Source: Inquilinus limosus
Lineage (GTDB): Bacteria > Pseudomonadota > Alphaproteobacteria > DSM-16000 > Inquilinaceae
Assembly: GCF_002195995.1 (NCBI RefSeq)
Contig: NZ_NHON01000002.1
Span: 58,064-122,063 of the forward strand
DNA length: 64,000 nt
Direction: 5' to 3'
A program made the position numbers and the translations under genes. Under the pieces are notes generated by a model. The model was not told the DNA's origin, did not search any database, and was given only the letters and a program-made list of their open reading frames with translations. This document shows positions 51,809 through 62,771 of the stretch, in pieces; within the stretch, counting starts at the first letter, position 1; every line of letters starts with the position of its first letter.

Positions 51809-52402
51809 CGCGCACTCCTTGCAGATCGGGGAGCGGGTGGCGGCGGCCGTATCGATTCAGCCGTTCTTCTAGTAGTTCATCAGAATATTATATGAATCAA
51901 GAGTAGAAATATAAATAATATACAAATATTATGAGTTATATGGTGTTTCCAGGCAACCCGAGATGGACGGCATGCCAGCGTTTGCGGCGGCCGCCCCGGG
52001 GAGGTGGGTTCAGGTCGGCGACAGGGCAGAAGGGTTGATGACCGAGGTCGGGCTTCAAGGGTGGGCGATACGGCGATACCGGCACGACCCGCTTCTTCAA
52101 ACTGAAATATCTTATAAATCATGTACAAAAAATAATATTGACTCTTGAAAATGTCATTTCATACGCTATCCCATGCCGAGCTTCCTCGGCACCCTTGCCG
52201 TCGGCCGGATCCGCCTGATGACCGCTTTCGCCAGCCTGCATGCCTCGACCCCGCCCGCCTCCGGGCGCCGGTGGTGTCGCGGCCGCTGTCGTCCGGTCTG
52301 ATCCGCCGGCCTATCCCCCTATCCCGTTCGAACCCGGAAGCGCCGCCTGAACTTGCGGATCGCCGCGGCCATGCGCCTTCCCGACATCCGAGGAGCATAC
52401 CC
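51809..52402. other. AT-rich divergent intergenic region between the sulfonate-type operon and groES
   Basis: The stretch 51870-51960 and 52100-52165 is markedly AT-richer than its surroundings, as expected for divergent promoters of the minus-strand operon and of groESL. I see no protein-coding gene in it. No perfect CIRCE element (TTAGCACTC-N9-GAGTGCTAA) is present upstream of groES. Confidence 0.5.
52138..52167 (+). promoter_or_regulatory. groES: Candidate groESL promoter
   Basis: TTGACT (52138-52143) is followed after 18 bases by TACGCT (52162-52167), a plausible housekeeping promoter. Overlapping it, CTTGAAA (52144-52150) matches the -35 of heat-shock sigma-32 promoters; a possible -10, TCCCATG, begins at 52169, but its spacing of 18 is long. 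The predicted leader to groES is about 230 bases. Confidence 0.4.
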
Positions 52403-54380
<1,978 letters not shown>

Positions 54381-54425
54381 TCGCGTATCGGATTCGCCGC
54401 CGGCGGACCCGATATAGTCTCGAAG

Positions 54426-54456
54426 GACGGCCGCGGACATCCAGCGGCCGTCTTTT
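54426..54456 (+). terminator. Intrinsic terminator of groESL
   Basis: GACGGCCGC (54426-54434) and its perfect complement GCGGCCGTC (54444-54452) form a 9-bp stem with a 9-base loop, followed by TTTT (54453-54456). It lies 45 bp after the groEL stop codon. Confidence 0.85.
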
Positions 54457-54780
54457 GCTTCATCCTCCGGATCATGCCGTCACCACCTGGGTCGCCAGGC
54501 TGCCTGCCCTTGGCGCGCATCTGCGCGCTGATCTCCGACCACCGGCATGGGCTCGATATCGGGCAAATGATGCCGTCAATTCTTGCATGCCATTGGTGTC
54601 GGGGCATCGACGCGGCGTCTCCTTGTGGCGCTCCTCGGCCGGCCTTGGAGCTCCCATCCCATTGTCCCATGCGTTTCAGAGTGTCTGGAAGGACCGATCG
54701 GGTCGCGGTAATGGTGCCGGCGGATGGATGCCTCGCCATGTCGCCGATCGAGGCGATCAGGATCACCCGGCGGAGGTCGT
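54457..54780. other. Gap between groEL terminator and response regulator gene
   Basis: No gene is supported in these 324 bp. The end of the stretch must contain the promoter of the response regulator gene, whose ribosome site GGAGGT lies at about 54772-54777. I see no convincing operator or hairpin. Confidence 0.4.
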
Positions 54781-55455
54781 ATGCGCGTGCTTCTCGTCGA
54801 GGATGAGCCGGAGATGGCCGCGGTCCTGGCCGCGGCCCTTGCGGTGCGGGATTTCGTCGTCGATCGCGCCGCCTCTCTGGCCGAGGCCGAGGCCGCGGCG
54901 CGATGCGCGGAGTATCGCGTCATCATCGCGGACCGGCGCCTGCCGGACGGCGACGGGCTGAGCCTGGTGCGGGCCCTCCGCCGATCGGGCATCGGGGTGC
55001 CCGTGATCATGCTCACGGCCCGCGGTGACGTCGGCGACCGGGTCTCCGGCCTCGAGGCCGGCGCCGACGACTATCTCGCCAAGCCTTTCGCCTTCGAGGA
55101 ACTCCTGGCCCGGCTGCGCGCCGTGCTGCGGCGGCCGCCGGAGGCGCGGCCGGATTTCGCCCGGCTGGGCCGGCTGGAATTCGACCTGGGCCATCGCGAG
55201 GCGCTGGTCGACGGCCGTCCCCTACCGCTGCGGCGGCGGGAGCTGGCGATCTTGGAGGCCCTGATCCAGCGCCGGGAGCGCGCGGTGCTGCGCGAGACGC
55301 TGGAATCCGCGGTCTACGGCCTCGACGACGAGATCCAGTCGAACTCGCTCGACGCCCATATGTCCAGGCTCCGGCGCAAGCTCGCAGAGGCGGATGCCGG
55401 GGTCGAGATCCGCAGCATCCGCGGCGTCGGCTATCTGCTGCGGGCCGCACCATGA
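54781..55455 (+). CDS. Two-component response regulator, OmpR/PhoB family
   Basis: A 224-residue regulator. The receiver domain has the acidic pair in LLVEDEPEM, the phospho-acceptor Asp51 in IIADRRLPDGDGL and Lys101 in YLAKPFAFEEL. The C-terminal winged helix has RRRELAILEALIQRRERAVLRETLESAVYG and SNSLDAHMSRLRRKL, then SIRGVGYLL. GGAGGT precedes the start ATGCGCGTGC. No kinase gene follows; the next plus-strand gene, a sensor kinase, lies 7.3 kb away beyond the RND efflux operon, which is on the other strand. It probably controls that operon. Confidence 0.93.
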   Translation: MRVLLVEDEPEMAAVLAAALAVRDFVVDRAASLAEAEAAARCAEYRVIIADRRLPDGDGLSLVRALRRSGIGVPVIMLTARGDVGDRVSGLEAGADDYLAKPFAFEELLARLRAVLRRPPEARPDFARLGRLEFDLGHREALVDGRPLPLRRRELAILEALIQRRERAVLRETLESAVYGLDDEIQSNSLDAHMSRLRRKLAEADAGVEIRSIRGVGYLLRAAP

Positions 55456-55482
55456 CGGGAGGCCGGCGACCGGCGCGGCCGG

Positions 55483-56919
55483 TCACCCGTCGACCGAGGT
55501 GCCCCACCAGCGGGATCGGGTCGTGCGGTAGTCCGGCTCCGGATCATAGATCTCGACCGGCAGCGCCAGGTCGCGGGCGGTGAGGGTGCCGATGGCGGCG
55601 CGGAGCTGATAGCCGGCGACCACCTCGTTGCGCCGCGCCTCCACCAGGTTGAGCTGGGCGTTGAGCAGGTTCTGCTGCTCGGTCAGGACGTCGAGCACGG
55701 TGCGCGAGCCGACCTGGGCCTCCTGCCGCAGGCCGTCCACCGCCATCGTCTCGGCCCTGACCGCCACCTGGAACGACGTGATCGCCGCCCGCGCGGTGAC
55801 CAGCGACTGCCAGGCCTGGACGGCGCTCTGGATCGCCTGGCGCCGCTGGGCCTCGATCTGGATCCGCTTCTGGCCATGGGCATAGCGCGCCTGGCGCACC
55901 AGGGAGTCCTGGTTGCCCTGGGCATAGAGCGGGATGGTCAGCTGGGCGACGATCGCCGCGGAATCGATGCGGTTCTGCGCCCCGCCGCCGGACCGCGGAT
56001 GGGAGACCGTCGAATACTGCCGCTGGATCCGCGCCTGCAGGTCGATCGACGGCAGCAAGGCGCCGAACTGCAGGTCGATGGCGTCGGCCGCCGCGCGCTC
56101 GCTGAACAGCGCGGCGACGATGCCCGGATGGTTCGCCTGGGCCTTCTGGATCGCATCCTGCATCGAGGCCGGCAGCCCGGCCGGCACCGCCGGCGTCTCC
56201 AGCGTCCCCGGCGGCCGGCCGACGATGCGCTCGAAGACGGCGCGGCTGGTGCGCAGCGTGCCCTCCGCCTCGACCCGGCCGGCGACGGCGCCAGCCAGGC
56301 CGGCTTCGGCCTGGCTGACATCGGTCGGGGTCACCTCGCCGACATTGAACCGGTCGCGGGTGGCCTGCAGTTGCTGGCCCAGCACCGCCTCGTTGTTGCG
56401 TCGGACGTCGAGCGCCGCCCGGGCCCGGACCATGTCGGCATAGGCGGTCGCGGCGTCCAGCAGCACCGTCTGCTCCGTGGTCTGGACGACGGCGCGGGTG
56501 GCCATGACCGTGTTCTCGGCCTGGTTCACCGCGGCACGGGTGCGACCGCCATTGTAGAGATTCTGGTTGACGGTGATGCCGATCGTGGCCGGGTTGACCT
56601 CGTGCCATCGGCCGTCCCGGCCGCCCGAGGGCAGGGCGGTGCCGCCGTGCTGCCCGTCGGTCTGCGTGCTGGTGAACTGGCTCTCGATGCTGGCGCTCGC
56701 GCTGACCGACGGCCGGTAGCCCGACAGGGCCTGGGCGACGCCTTCATTGACCGCCTTCAGGTTGGCGATGTCGGCGGCGAGGTCCGGATTGGTGGCATAG
56801 GCCGACGCCAGCGCCTCGGTGAGCGACTGCGCCGAGGCCGTTCCCGCGGCCGGCGACAGCGCGATGACGAGCATGGCCGCCCGGAAGCGGCTCAACCCAA
56901 CTGTCATGATCGGTTTCAT
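55483..56919 (-). CDS. TolC-family outer-membrane efflux protein
   Basis: A 478-residue protein with a Sec signal (FRAAMLVIALSPAAGTASAQ) and the OEP repeat structure: SLTEALASAYATNPDLAADIANLKAVNEGVAQALSGYRPSVSASAS, QNLYNGGRTRAAVNQAENTV, RFNVGEVTPTDVSQAEAGL, and VGSRTVLDVLTEQQNLLNAQLNLVEARRNEVVAGYQLRAAIG. It forms the outer-membrane channel of the tripartite pump. The start overlaps the SDR-like gene's stop codon (ATGA). It is the last gene of the efflux operon and converges on the response regulator gene. Confidence 0.93.
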   Translation of the reverse strand: MKPIMTVGLSRFRAAMLVIALSPAAGTASAQSLTEALASAYATNPDLAADIANLKAVNEGVAQALSGYRPSVSASASIESQFTSTQTDGQHGGTALPSGGRDGRWHEVNPATIGITVNQNLYNGGRTRAAVNQAENTVMATRAVVQTTEQTVLLDAATAYADMVRARAALDVRRNNEAVLGQQLQATRDRFNVGEVTPTDVSQAEAGLAGAVAGRVEAEGTLRTSRAVFERIVGRPPGTLETPAVPAGLPASMQDAIQKAQANHPGIVAALFSERAAADAIDLQFGALLPSIDLQARIQRQYSTVSHPRSGGGAQNRIDSAAIVAQLTIPLYAQGNQDSLVRQARYAHGQKRIQIEAQRRQAIQSAVQAWQSLVTARAAITSFQVAVRAETMAVDGLRQEAQVGSRTVLDVLTEQQNLLNAQLNLVEARRNEVVAGYQLRAAIGTLTARDLALPVEIYDPEPDYRTTRSRWWGTSVDG

Positions 56920-57785
56920 CTCCGTTGTCTCGCATCGTCCGGGTCCAGCCGCCCGTCGATGATCAGCTCGGTGCCGGTGACGTAGCGCGCGTCGTCGGAG
57001 GCCAGGAACAGGACCCCCTCGGCGATGTCCTGCGGCGTGCCGGAATGGCCCATCCGGAGCGAGGCCCGGGCGATCGCCGCCGGCTCTCCCGCGCTGATGA
57101 TCGGAGCATCGATCGCTGTCGGGCGGATGGAATTGACCCGGACGCCGTTGCGCGCGCCGACGCATTCGAGCGCCCTTGCCCTGGTCAGCAGCGTGATCTC
57201 GCCCTTGCCGGGAGGGCGATAGGGAAAGCGCGGGTTGCCCGCGTGGGTGTCGGTCAGGGCGACGTTGACGACGGCGCCGCCGCCGGACCGCGCGATCGCC
57301 GGAATCGCATGCTCCAACCCCAGCGAAACCGCGAGGAGGCCCGAGGCGCGCTCCCGCCCCAGATCCGCCCATGCCGCATCGGCGCGATGGCCGAGGACCG
57401 GCACGCCGACGGCGTTGACCAGCACATGCAGCGCTCCGAACCCGGACCATGCCGCTTCCACGACCTTTCGCCACGAGACCCCGTCACCGATGTCGTGGCA
57501 CTGGAATGCGACGCGTCCGCCGGCATCGCGGATCATCACCGCGGTCTCGACCCCGGCGCTCGGATCCTTGTCGGCGACCAGAACGACCGCGCCCTGCAGC
57601 GCCAGGACGAGCGCGCTGGCCCGGCCGATCGGGGACGCCGCCTCCGTCACCAGGACGACCTTTCCCGCCATCCGTCCCGGGACGACTCTGCCTGCCGCCG
57701 GCGACCGGCGGAGCGTCCGGACGTCCCGGCGCCGGGGCCGCGCCCGCGGCCGCTCGTCGGGCGGGGGGAAATACCGCTCATGCAT
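56916..57785 (-). CDS. SDR-fold protein with degenerate active site, inside the RND efflux operon
   Basis: A 289-residue protein with a short-chain dehydrogenase fold: MAGKVVLVTEAASPIGRASALVLALQGA, VLVNAVGVPVLGH, GVRVNSIRPTAIDAPI, SGTPQDIAEGVLFLASDDARYVTGTELIIDG. Key positions are altered. The cofactor loop TGxxxGIG reads T-E-A-A-S-P-I-G, the N-N-A-G motif reads VNAVG, the active-site Ser is replaced (VNVALTD), and Tyr189 and Lys194 are spaced Y-x4-K instead of Y-x3-K. It is therefore probably not a standard oxidoreductase. The first 38 residues are Arg/Pro-rich; a start at 57671 (MAGKVV) is possible. It overlaps both neighbours (8 bp with the pump gene, 4 bp with the TolC-family gene). Confidence 0.75.
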   Translation of the reverse strand: MHERYFPPPDERPRARPRRRDVRTLRRSPAAGRVVPGRMAGKVVLVTEAASPIGRASALVLALQGAVVLVADKDPSAGVETAVMIRDAGGRVAFQCHDIGDGVSWRKVVEAAWSGFGALHVLVNAVGVPVLGHRADAAWADLGRERASGLLAVSLGLEHAIPAIARSGGGAVVNVALTDTHAGNPRFPYRPPGKGEITLLTRARALECVGARNGVRVNSIRPTAIDAPIISAGEPAAIARASLRMGHSGTPQDIAEGVLFLASDDARYVTGTELIIDGRLDPDDARQRR

Positions 57786-60700
57786 GTCCGGCCTCCTGTC
57801 GGGCGGCAGCGGCAGGCTCCGCCGCCATGCGGTCGGCCTCGGTGACCGAGGTCAGCCGGCCGAGGCGGGGCGCCAGCCAGGCGCGCAGGTCGTCCATCAG
57901 CGTGAACACCGCCGGCACCAGCACTAGGCTGAGCGCGGTCGAGGTGACGAGGCCGCCGATCACCGCCGCCGCCATCGGGCCGCGGAAGCCGGCATCGGTG
58001 CCGAAGCCCAGCGCCGCCGGCATCATGCCGGCGATCATCGCCAGGGTGGTCATGACGATCGGCCGGGCCCGCACCAGGCAGGCCTGGATCAGGGCGGTGC
58101 GCCGGTCGAGCCCGGCCCGCCGCCCCTCGATGGCGAAGTCGACCAGCAGGATCGAGTTCTTGGTGACGATGCCCATCAGCATCAGCAGGCCGATCACCGT
58201 GGAGAGGTCGAGCGCCGCGCCGGTGCCGAGCAGCGCCAGCACCGCCCCGATCGCCGACAGCGGCAGCGCCGCCAGGATGGTCACCGGCTGCAGGAAATCG
58301 CGGAACAGCAGCACCAGGACGGCCAGAACCACCAGCAGGCCGGCCATCATCGCGCCGCCGAAGCTGGCGAACATCTTGTCCATGGATTCGGCGTCGCCAT
58401 AGGCCGGCCGCTCCACCCCCTCCGGCAGCTGCGCCAGCGCGGGCAGCGCCTCGATCGCGGCCAGGGCGGTGCCGAGCGGCACGCCGTTCAGATCGGCGTC
58501 GACCGAGACCCGGCGGCGGCGGTCGAAGCGCTCGACCTCGGCATCGCCGGCGCCGAAGCCGATCTCGGCCACCGAGGTCAGCGGCACGGCCCCGCGGTCG
58601 CCGGCCACGCGCAGCTGGCGCAGCGTCTCGATGTCGGCGCGGGCCGCGCGGTCCAGCGCCACCCGGATCGGCACCTGGCGGTCGCCGAGGTTGAACTTGG
58701 CCGAGTTGGCGTCGGTGTCGCCGATCGTGGCGATGCGGGCGACGATGCCGATCGCCTGGGCCGAGACGCCGAGCCGCGCCGCCTCGTCCGGCCGCGGACG
58801 GATGCGGATCTCCGGCCGCGGCAGCGGTTCGGTCGAGCGGGCATTGGCCAGGACCGGCAGGCCGCGCATCTCGCGCTCCAGCGCCCGGGCGGCGGCACTC
58901 AGCGCGTCCGGATCGTCACCGGTCAGCACGATCGACACGTCCTTGCCGCCGCTCTCGCCCAGGAAGGCGAAGCGGATGTCCGGGATCCGCGACAGCTCGT
59001 CCCGGGCCGACCGCTCGAACGCCTTGCGGGTCACCTGGCGCTCGCTGCGCGGCTTCAGGACGATCACCAGGCTGGCCTTGGCGATGTCGCCGCTCGAGGC
59101 GTTGGCGTCGGCCGCGGCGGCGCCGCCGGCCTCGCCGATGGTGGCGAAGACGTGGTCGACCTCCGGCCGCTGCCGCAGCTCGGCGGCGATGCGCCCGGCC
59201 ACCGCATCGGTGTCGGCCAGGGTGGCGCCGGGCGGCAGCTCGACCGTCAGGTTCGAGATCCGGCTGTCGCTGTCCGGCAGGAAGCCGGAGGGTAGCAGCG
59301 GCACCAGCAGCAGCGACCCGGCGAGGAGGGCGCCGGCCGCGGCCAGGGTGGCCCCGCGGTGGTCGAGCGTCCAGTTCAGCAGCCGGACATAGCGGCCGCC
59401 CGGCGGCGTGGCAACCGCATCGCCGCCCGTCGCCGCGCGCTTCGGCTGCAACAGATAGGCCGCCATCAGCGGCGTCAGCAGCCGTGCCACCAGGAGCGAG
59501 GCGAGCACGGCGACCGCCACGGTCAGGCCGAACTGCTCGAAATACTGGCCGGTGACGCCGCCGATGAAGCTGACCGGCGCGAACACCGCGACGATGGTCA
59601 GGGTGGTGGCGACCACGGCGAGGCCGATGGCGTCGGCCGCGTCGATCGCGGCGCGGTAGGGCCGCTTGCCGAGATGCAGGTGCCGGTCGATGTTCTCGAT
59701 CTCGACGATCGCGTCGTCGACCAGGATGCCGATCACCAGGGTCAGCGCCAGCAGCGAGATGCTGTTCAGGGTGAAGCCCAGCAGGTCCATCGCCCAGAAG
59801 GCCGGCAGGATCGACAGGGGCATGGCCACGGCCGCGATCAGCGTCGCCCGCCAGTCGTGCAGGAACAGGAACACCACCAGCACGGTCAGCAGCGCGCCTT
59901 CGACCAGCGTCGCCATCCCCGAATCGTAGCTGTCGCGGGTGTATTCGACGGTCGAGGCGATCTCGCCGATGGTGACGCCCGGCGTGCGGGACTGGAGCTC
60001 GGCCAGCCGCGCGGCGACGCCGTCGGCCACCACCGTGTCGCTGGCACCCTTGGCGCGGTAGACCGCGAAGGCGACCACCGGCTCGCCGTCGAGCCGGGCC
60101 AGCGAGCGCTGTTCCCCGGCGCCGTCGGTGACGGTGCCGAGGGTGGCGAGCCTGGCCCAGCGGCCGTTCGGCAGCGCGATCGGCGTGTCGGCCAGGGCCG
60201 ACACGGTGCGGGCGCCGCCGAGAGTGCGGATCGCCTGCTCGCGGGCGCCGATCTCGCCCCGGCCGCCCGGGACGTCGGCGTTGGTGCTGCGCAGCTGGGC
60301 GTTGACCTGGTCGGCGGTGATGCCGAGCGCCGCCAGCCGGTCGGGGTCGAGCTCGACCCGGATCTCGCGGCCGACGCCGCCCAGGCGCTGCACCTTCTGC
60401 ACCCCGGTCACGGCCAGCAGGTCGCGGGCGATCCGGTCGTCGACGAACCAGGACAGGTCGACCGCCGACATCTGCGGCGCGCGCACGCCGTAATAGAGGA
60501 TGGCGCCGCCTTCGACGTCGAGGCGGGCGACGATCGGCTCCTCGATGCCCTGCGGCAGGTCGCTGCGGATGTTGGTCACCGCGTCGCGCACATCGGTGGC
60601 GGCGCGATCCGGGTCGACGCCGATGCGGAACTCGACCGTGGTCGAGGACGTGCCGTCGGCGATGGTCGAGGTGATGTGGCGCGCCCCGGCCAGTCCGGCA

Positions 60701-60918
60701 ACGGCTCCTTCGATCCGGCGGGTGACCTGGCTCTCCAGCTCCGAAGGCGCGGCGCCGGCCTGGGTGACCGTGACCGTGACGATCGGGAATTCGATCTTCG
60801 GGTTGGCGTTGACCGGCAGGCGCAGGAAGGACCACCAGCCCGCCAGGGTCAGGACCGCGAACAGGACGAGGACCGGGATCGGCCGGCGGATCGACCAGGA
60901 GGAGAGGCCGGAGGTCAT
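57778..60918 (-). CDS. RND efflux pump, inner-membrane transporter (HAE1 type)
   Basis: A 1046-residue RND transporter with 12 membrane helices and two large periplasmic loops. Helix 4 has LVIGILVDDAIVEIENIDRHL with the proton-relay Asp pair, and LPVNANPKIEFPIVTVTVTQAGAAPSELESQVTRRIEGAVAGL is the typical first loop. FRDFLQPVTILAALPLSAIGAVLAL is in the C-terminal half. It exports hydrophobic compounds using proton motive force. Its start overlaps the adaptor gene's stop codon by four bases. Confidence 0.94.
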   Translation of the reverse strand: MTSGLSSWSIRRPIPVLVLFAVLTLAGWWSFLRLPVNANPKIEFPIVTVTVTQAGAAPSELESQVTRRIEGAVAGLAGARHITSTIADGTSSTTVEFRIGVDPDRAATDVRDAVTNIRSDLPQGIEEPIVARLDVEGGAILYYGVRAPQMSAVDLSWFVDDRIARDLLAVTGVQKVQRLGGVGREIRVELDPDRLAALGITADQVNAQLRSTNADVPGGRGEIGAREQAIRTLGGARTVSALADTPIALPNGRWARLATLGTVTDGAGEQRSLARLDGEPVVAFAVYRAKGASDTVVADGVAARLAELQSRTPGVTIGEIASTVEYTRDSYDSGMATLVEGALLTVLVVFLFLHDWRATLIAAVAMPLSILPAFWAMDLLGFTLNSISLLALTLVIGILVDDAIVEIENIDRHLHLGKRPYRAAIDAADAIGLAVVATTLTIVAVFAPVSFIGGVTGQYFEQFGLTVAVAVLASLLVARLLTPLMAAYLLQPKRAATGGDAVATPPGGRYVRLLNWTLDHRGATLAAAGALLAGSLLLVPLLPSGFLPDSDSRISNLTVELPPGATLADTDAVAGRIAAELRQRPEVDHVFATIGEAGGAAAADANASSGDIAKASLVIVLKPRSERQVTRKAFERSARDELSRIPDIRFAFLGESGGKDVSIVLTGDDPDALSAAARALEREMRGLPVLANARSTEPLPRPEIRIRPRPDEAARLGVSAQAIGIVARIATIGDTDANSAKFNLGDRQVPIRVALDRAARADIETLRQLRVAGDRGAVPLTSVAEIGFGAGDAEVERFDRRRRVSVDADLNGVPLGTALAAIEALPALAQLPEGVERPAYGDAESMDKMFASFGGAMMAGLLVVLAVLVLLFRDFLQPVTILAALPLSAIGAVLALLGTGAALDLSTVIGLLMLMGIVTKNSILLVDFAIEGRRAGLDRRTALIQACLVRARPIVMTTLAMIAGMMPAALGFGTDAGFRGPMAAAVIGGLVTSTALSLVLVPAVFTLMDDLRAWLAPRLGRLTSVTEADRMAAEPAAAARQEAGHA

Positions 60919-62156
60919 GGCCGGCCCGCCAGCGGCCGGAACAGGGCCGGCATCTCGTCCGCGACGGTCACCCGGTCGCCGTCGCGCAGGAACGCCCCGG
61001 CGCTGAGCACCACGGGCTGGCCGGGGGCGAGCCCCGAGCGGATCTCTGCCCAGCCGTCCTGGCGCAGGCCGACCGTCACCACCCGGCGGGCGACGGTGCC
61101 GTCGGCGGCGACCGTGAGCACCGCGCTGTCGCCGAGGTCGTCGCGCTGGATCAGCGCCGAATCGGGGATGACGACGGCGCCGTCGCGGCGCTCCGCCACG
61201 ATGGCGGCGCGGCCGAACACCCCCGGCCGCAGCCGCGGGTCGACCGGCAGCGCGATGCGCGCCCGGCCGAGTCGACTGTCCCGGTCGGCCTTCGGGGCCA
61301 CCAGCCGCACCCGGCCGTCGAACGCTTCCTCGACGCCGGTGACCCTGATCCGGGCCGGCTGGCCCGCCGCCAATGCCGGCAGGTCGACCTCGGGCACCTC
61401 GGCCTCGAGCTCGACCTCCCCCTCGCGGATCAGCTTGACCAGCGGCCCGGAGCCTGCGAGCGCGCCGACCCGGGCGGCGCGTTCGGAGACGATGCCCGCG
61501 GTCGGCGCCCGGATCTCGGCCCGGCCGAGCCGGGTGCGGGCGTCGTCGGCCTTGGCCTGCGCCTGCGCCACCTCGGCCCGCGACACCTCCAGCATCTTGT
61601 TGGAGGAGACGGCGACGGCGCGCCGCTTGTCGTATTCCTGCGGGTTGAAGGCGGAGGAGCCGCGCAGCTGCTCGATGCGCCGGAAGCTGACCGCGGCCTC
61701 GGCCTGGGTCGCCTGATCGCGGGCCAACCCGGCCTGCGCCCGCAGCACCGCCGCCTCGGCGTCGTGCAGCGCGGCGGTCAGAAGGTCGGTCTCCAGCCGG
61801 AGGATCACCTGGCCGGCAGCGACCCGGTCGCCTTCCTCGACCAGCACCTCGGCGATGCGCTGGCCCTCGATGGCGGTGCCGATCGCGATCTCCTCGCGCG
61901 GCATCACCGTGCCGGTCAGCGACAGCATCCGTTCGATCGGGCGCTGCCGGGCGATGGCCACCGAGACCACCGGCCGGGCCTGCCCGGCCGGCGCCATGGC
62001 CGATCCGATGCCGTCGGCGCCGGTCATCACGACGGCCGTGGCCGCCAGGGCGGCCGCTCCCAGGCCGAACAGCACGGCCAGCCAGGGCCGCGGGCGGCGC
62101 CGCGCGGCTTGCATCACGGGTCGTTCCGCCGGGTCTGGCGGTCGGCTATCGGACAT
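60915..62156 (-). CDS. RND efflux periplasmic adaptor (membrane fusion protein)
   Basis: A 413-residue adaptor with an N-terminal membrane anchor (WLAVLFGLGAAALAATAVVM) instead of a lipobox. A lipoyl-like half is IEGQRIAEVLVEEGDRVAAGQVILRLE and a long alpha-hairpin (about residues 130-215) follows, then RAEIRAPTAGIVSERAARVGALAGSG and a beta-barrel. The start MSDSRPPDPAE at 62156 gives family-like length; longer readings lack a ribosome site. It joins the RND pump to the TolC-type channel. Confidence 0.92.
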   Translation of the reverse strand: MSDSRPPDPAERPVMQAARRRPRPWLAVLFGLGAAALAATAVVMTGADGIGSAMAPAGQARPVVSVAIARQRPIERMLSLTGTVMPREEIAIGTAIEGQRIAEVLVEEGDRVAAGQVILRLETDLLTAALHDAEAAVLRAQAGLARDQATQAEAAVSFRRIEQLRGSSAFNPQEYDKRRAVAVSSNKMLEVSRAEVAQAQAKADDARTRLGRAEIRAPTAGIVSERAARVGALAGSGPLVKLIREGEVELEAEVPEVDLPALAAGQPARIRVTGVEEAFDGRVRLVAPKADRDSRLGRARIALPVDPRLRPGVFGRAAIVAERRDGAVVIPDSALIQRDDLGDSAVLTVAADGTVARRVVTVGLRQDGWAEIRSGLAPGQPVVLSAGAFLRDGDRVTVADEMPALFRPLAGRP

Positions 62157-62275
62157 GTCTGTTTCGCTCTGGTTCTTCGAGCGGGCGGAACTCGTCGGGG
62201 AGCTCCGGCCTGCCGAGGGGATGCGCCTATCGCGCTGGGTCTGATGGTCCTGAAAGGGCTGGAGATCGGCAGCCG

Positions 62276-62491
62276 TCACGGCCTGCTGACGGAAGCGCCG
62301 CAGACCGCCAGGGTGTCCCTGGGCTTCAGCGCCGCAGCCAGGCGCTGGGATCCCCACGCCATGATCAGCACGGCCCCGATCACGCCCAGGATCGCCAGCG
62401 ACATCGCCGTGCGCCGCACGGGGTCGGCCGCGGTCACGGGCTCGCCTGACGCTATGGACCCCGCACGCATCGACGACCGTTCATCGACCAT
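62276..62491 (-). CDS. Small single-span membrane protein upstream of the efflux adaptor
   Basis: A 71-residue reading frame with one hydrophobic segment (MSLAILGVIGAVLIMAWGSQ) flanked by Arg residues, with a cytoplasmic-type N-terminus and a short C-terminal tail. AAGGTCGAGAG precedes the ATG at 62491. It lies 119 bp before the adaptor gene on the same strand and could be the first gene of the efflux operon. I know no family for it; it may instead be a chance frame. Confidence 0.4.
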   Translation of the reverse strand: MVDERSSMRAGSIASGEPVTAADPVRRTAMSLAILGVIGAVLIMAWGSQRLAAALKPRDTLAVCGASVSRP

Positions 62492-62771
62492 GTCTCTCGA
62501 CCTTCTGCCGCCGGATCGCTCTTCGCCCTGGCGACGCCATGGCGCGACATTCCCCTTGGGGCGATGTCCCGATCCCCGACAGCCAATGCACCCCCAGCAT
62601 TGCCCGAACATTGCACGCGATGTTCTGCCAGCCCTGCCGGCATTGGCGGCTGTGAAGAATGAGCCGGGCATGGATCATTGTGCTGGCGGCGGGGTGCGTT
62701 CCCGGCTTCAGTGAAGTGACGGCCCGAACCTGCGCGGCCGTTGAAGGAGAACCGATCTTGCGGAGGCTGGC

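Noticed and set aside
54474-54766. Short open frames between groEL and the response regulator gene
   Set aside because: They overlap each other on both strands, lack ribosome sites and contain no recognisable motif.
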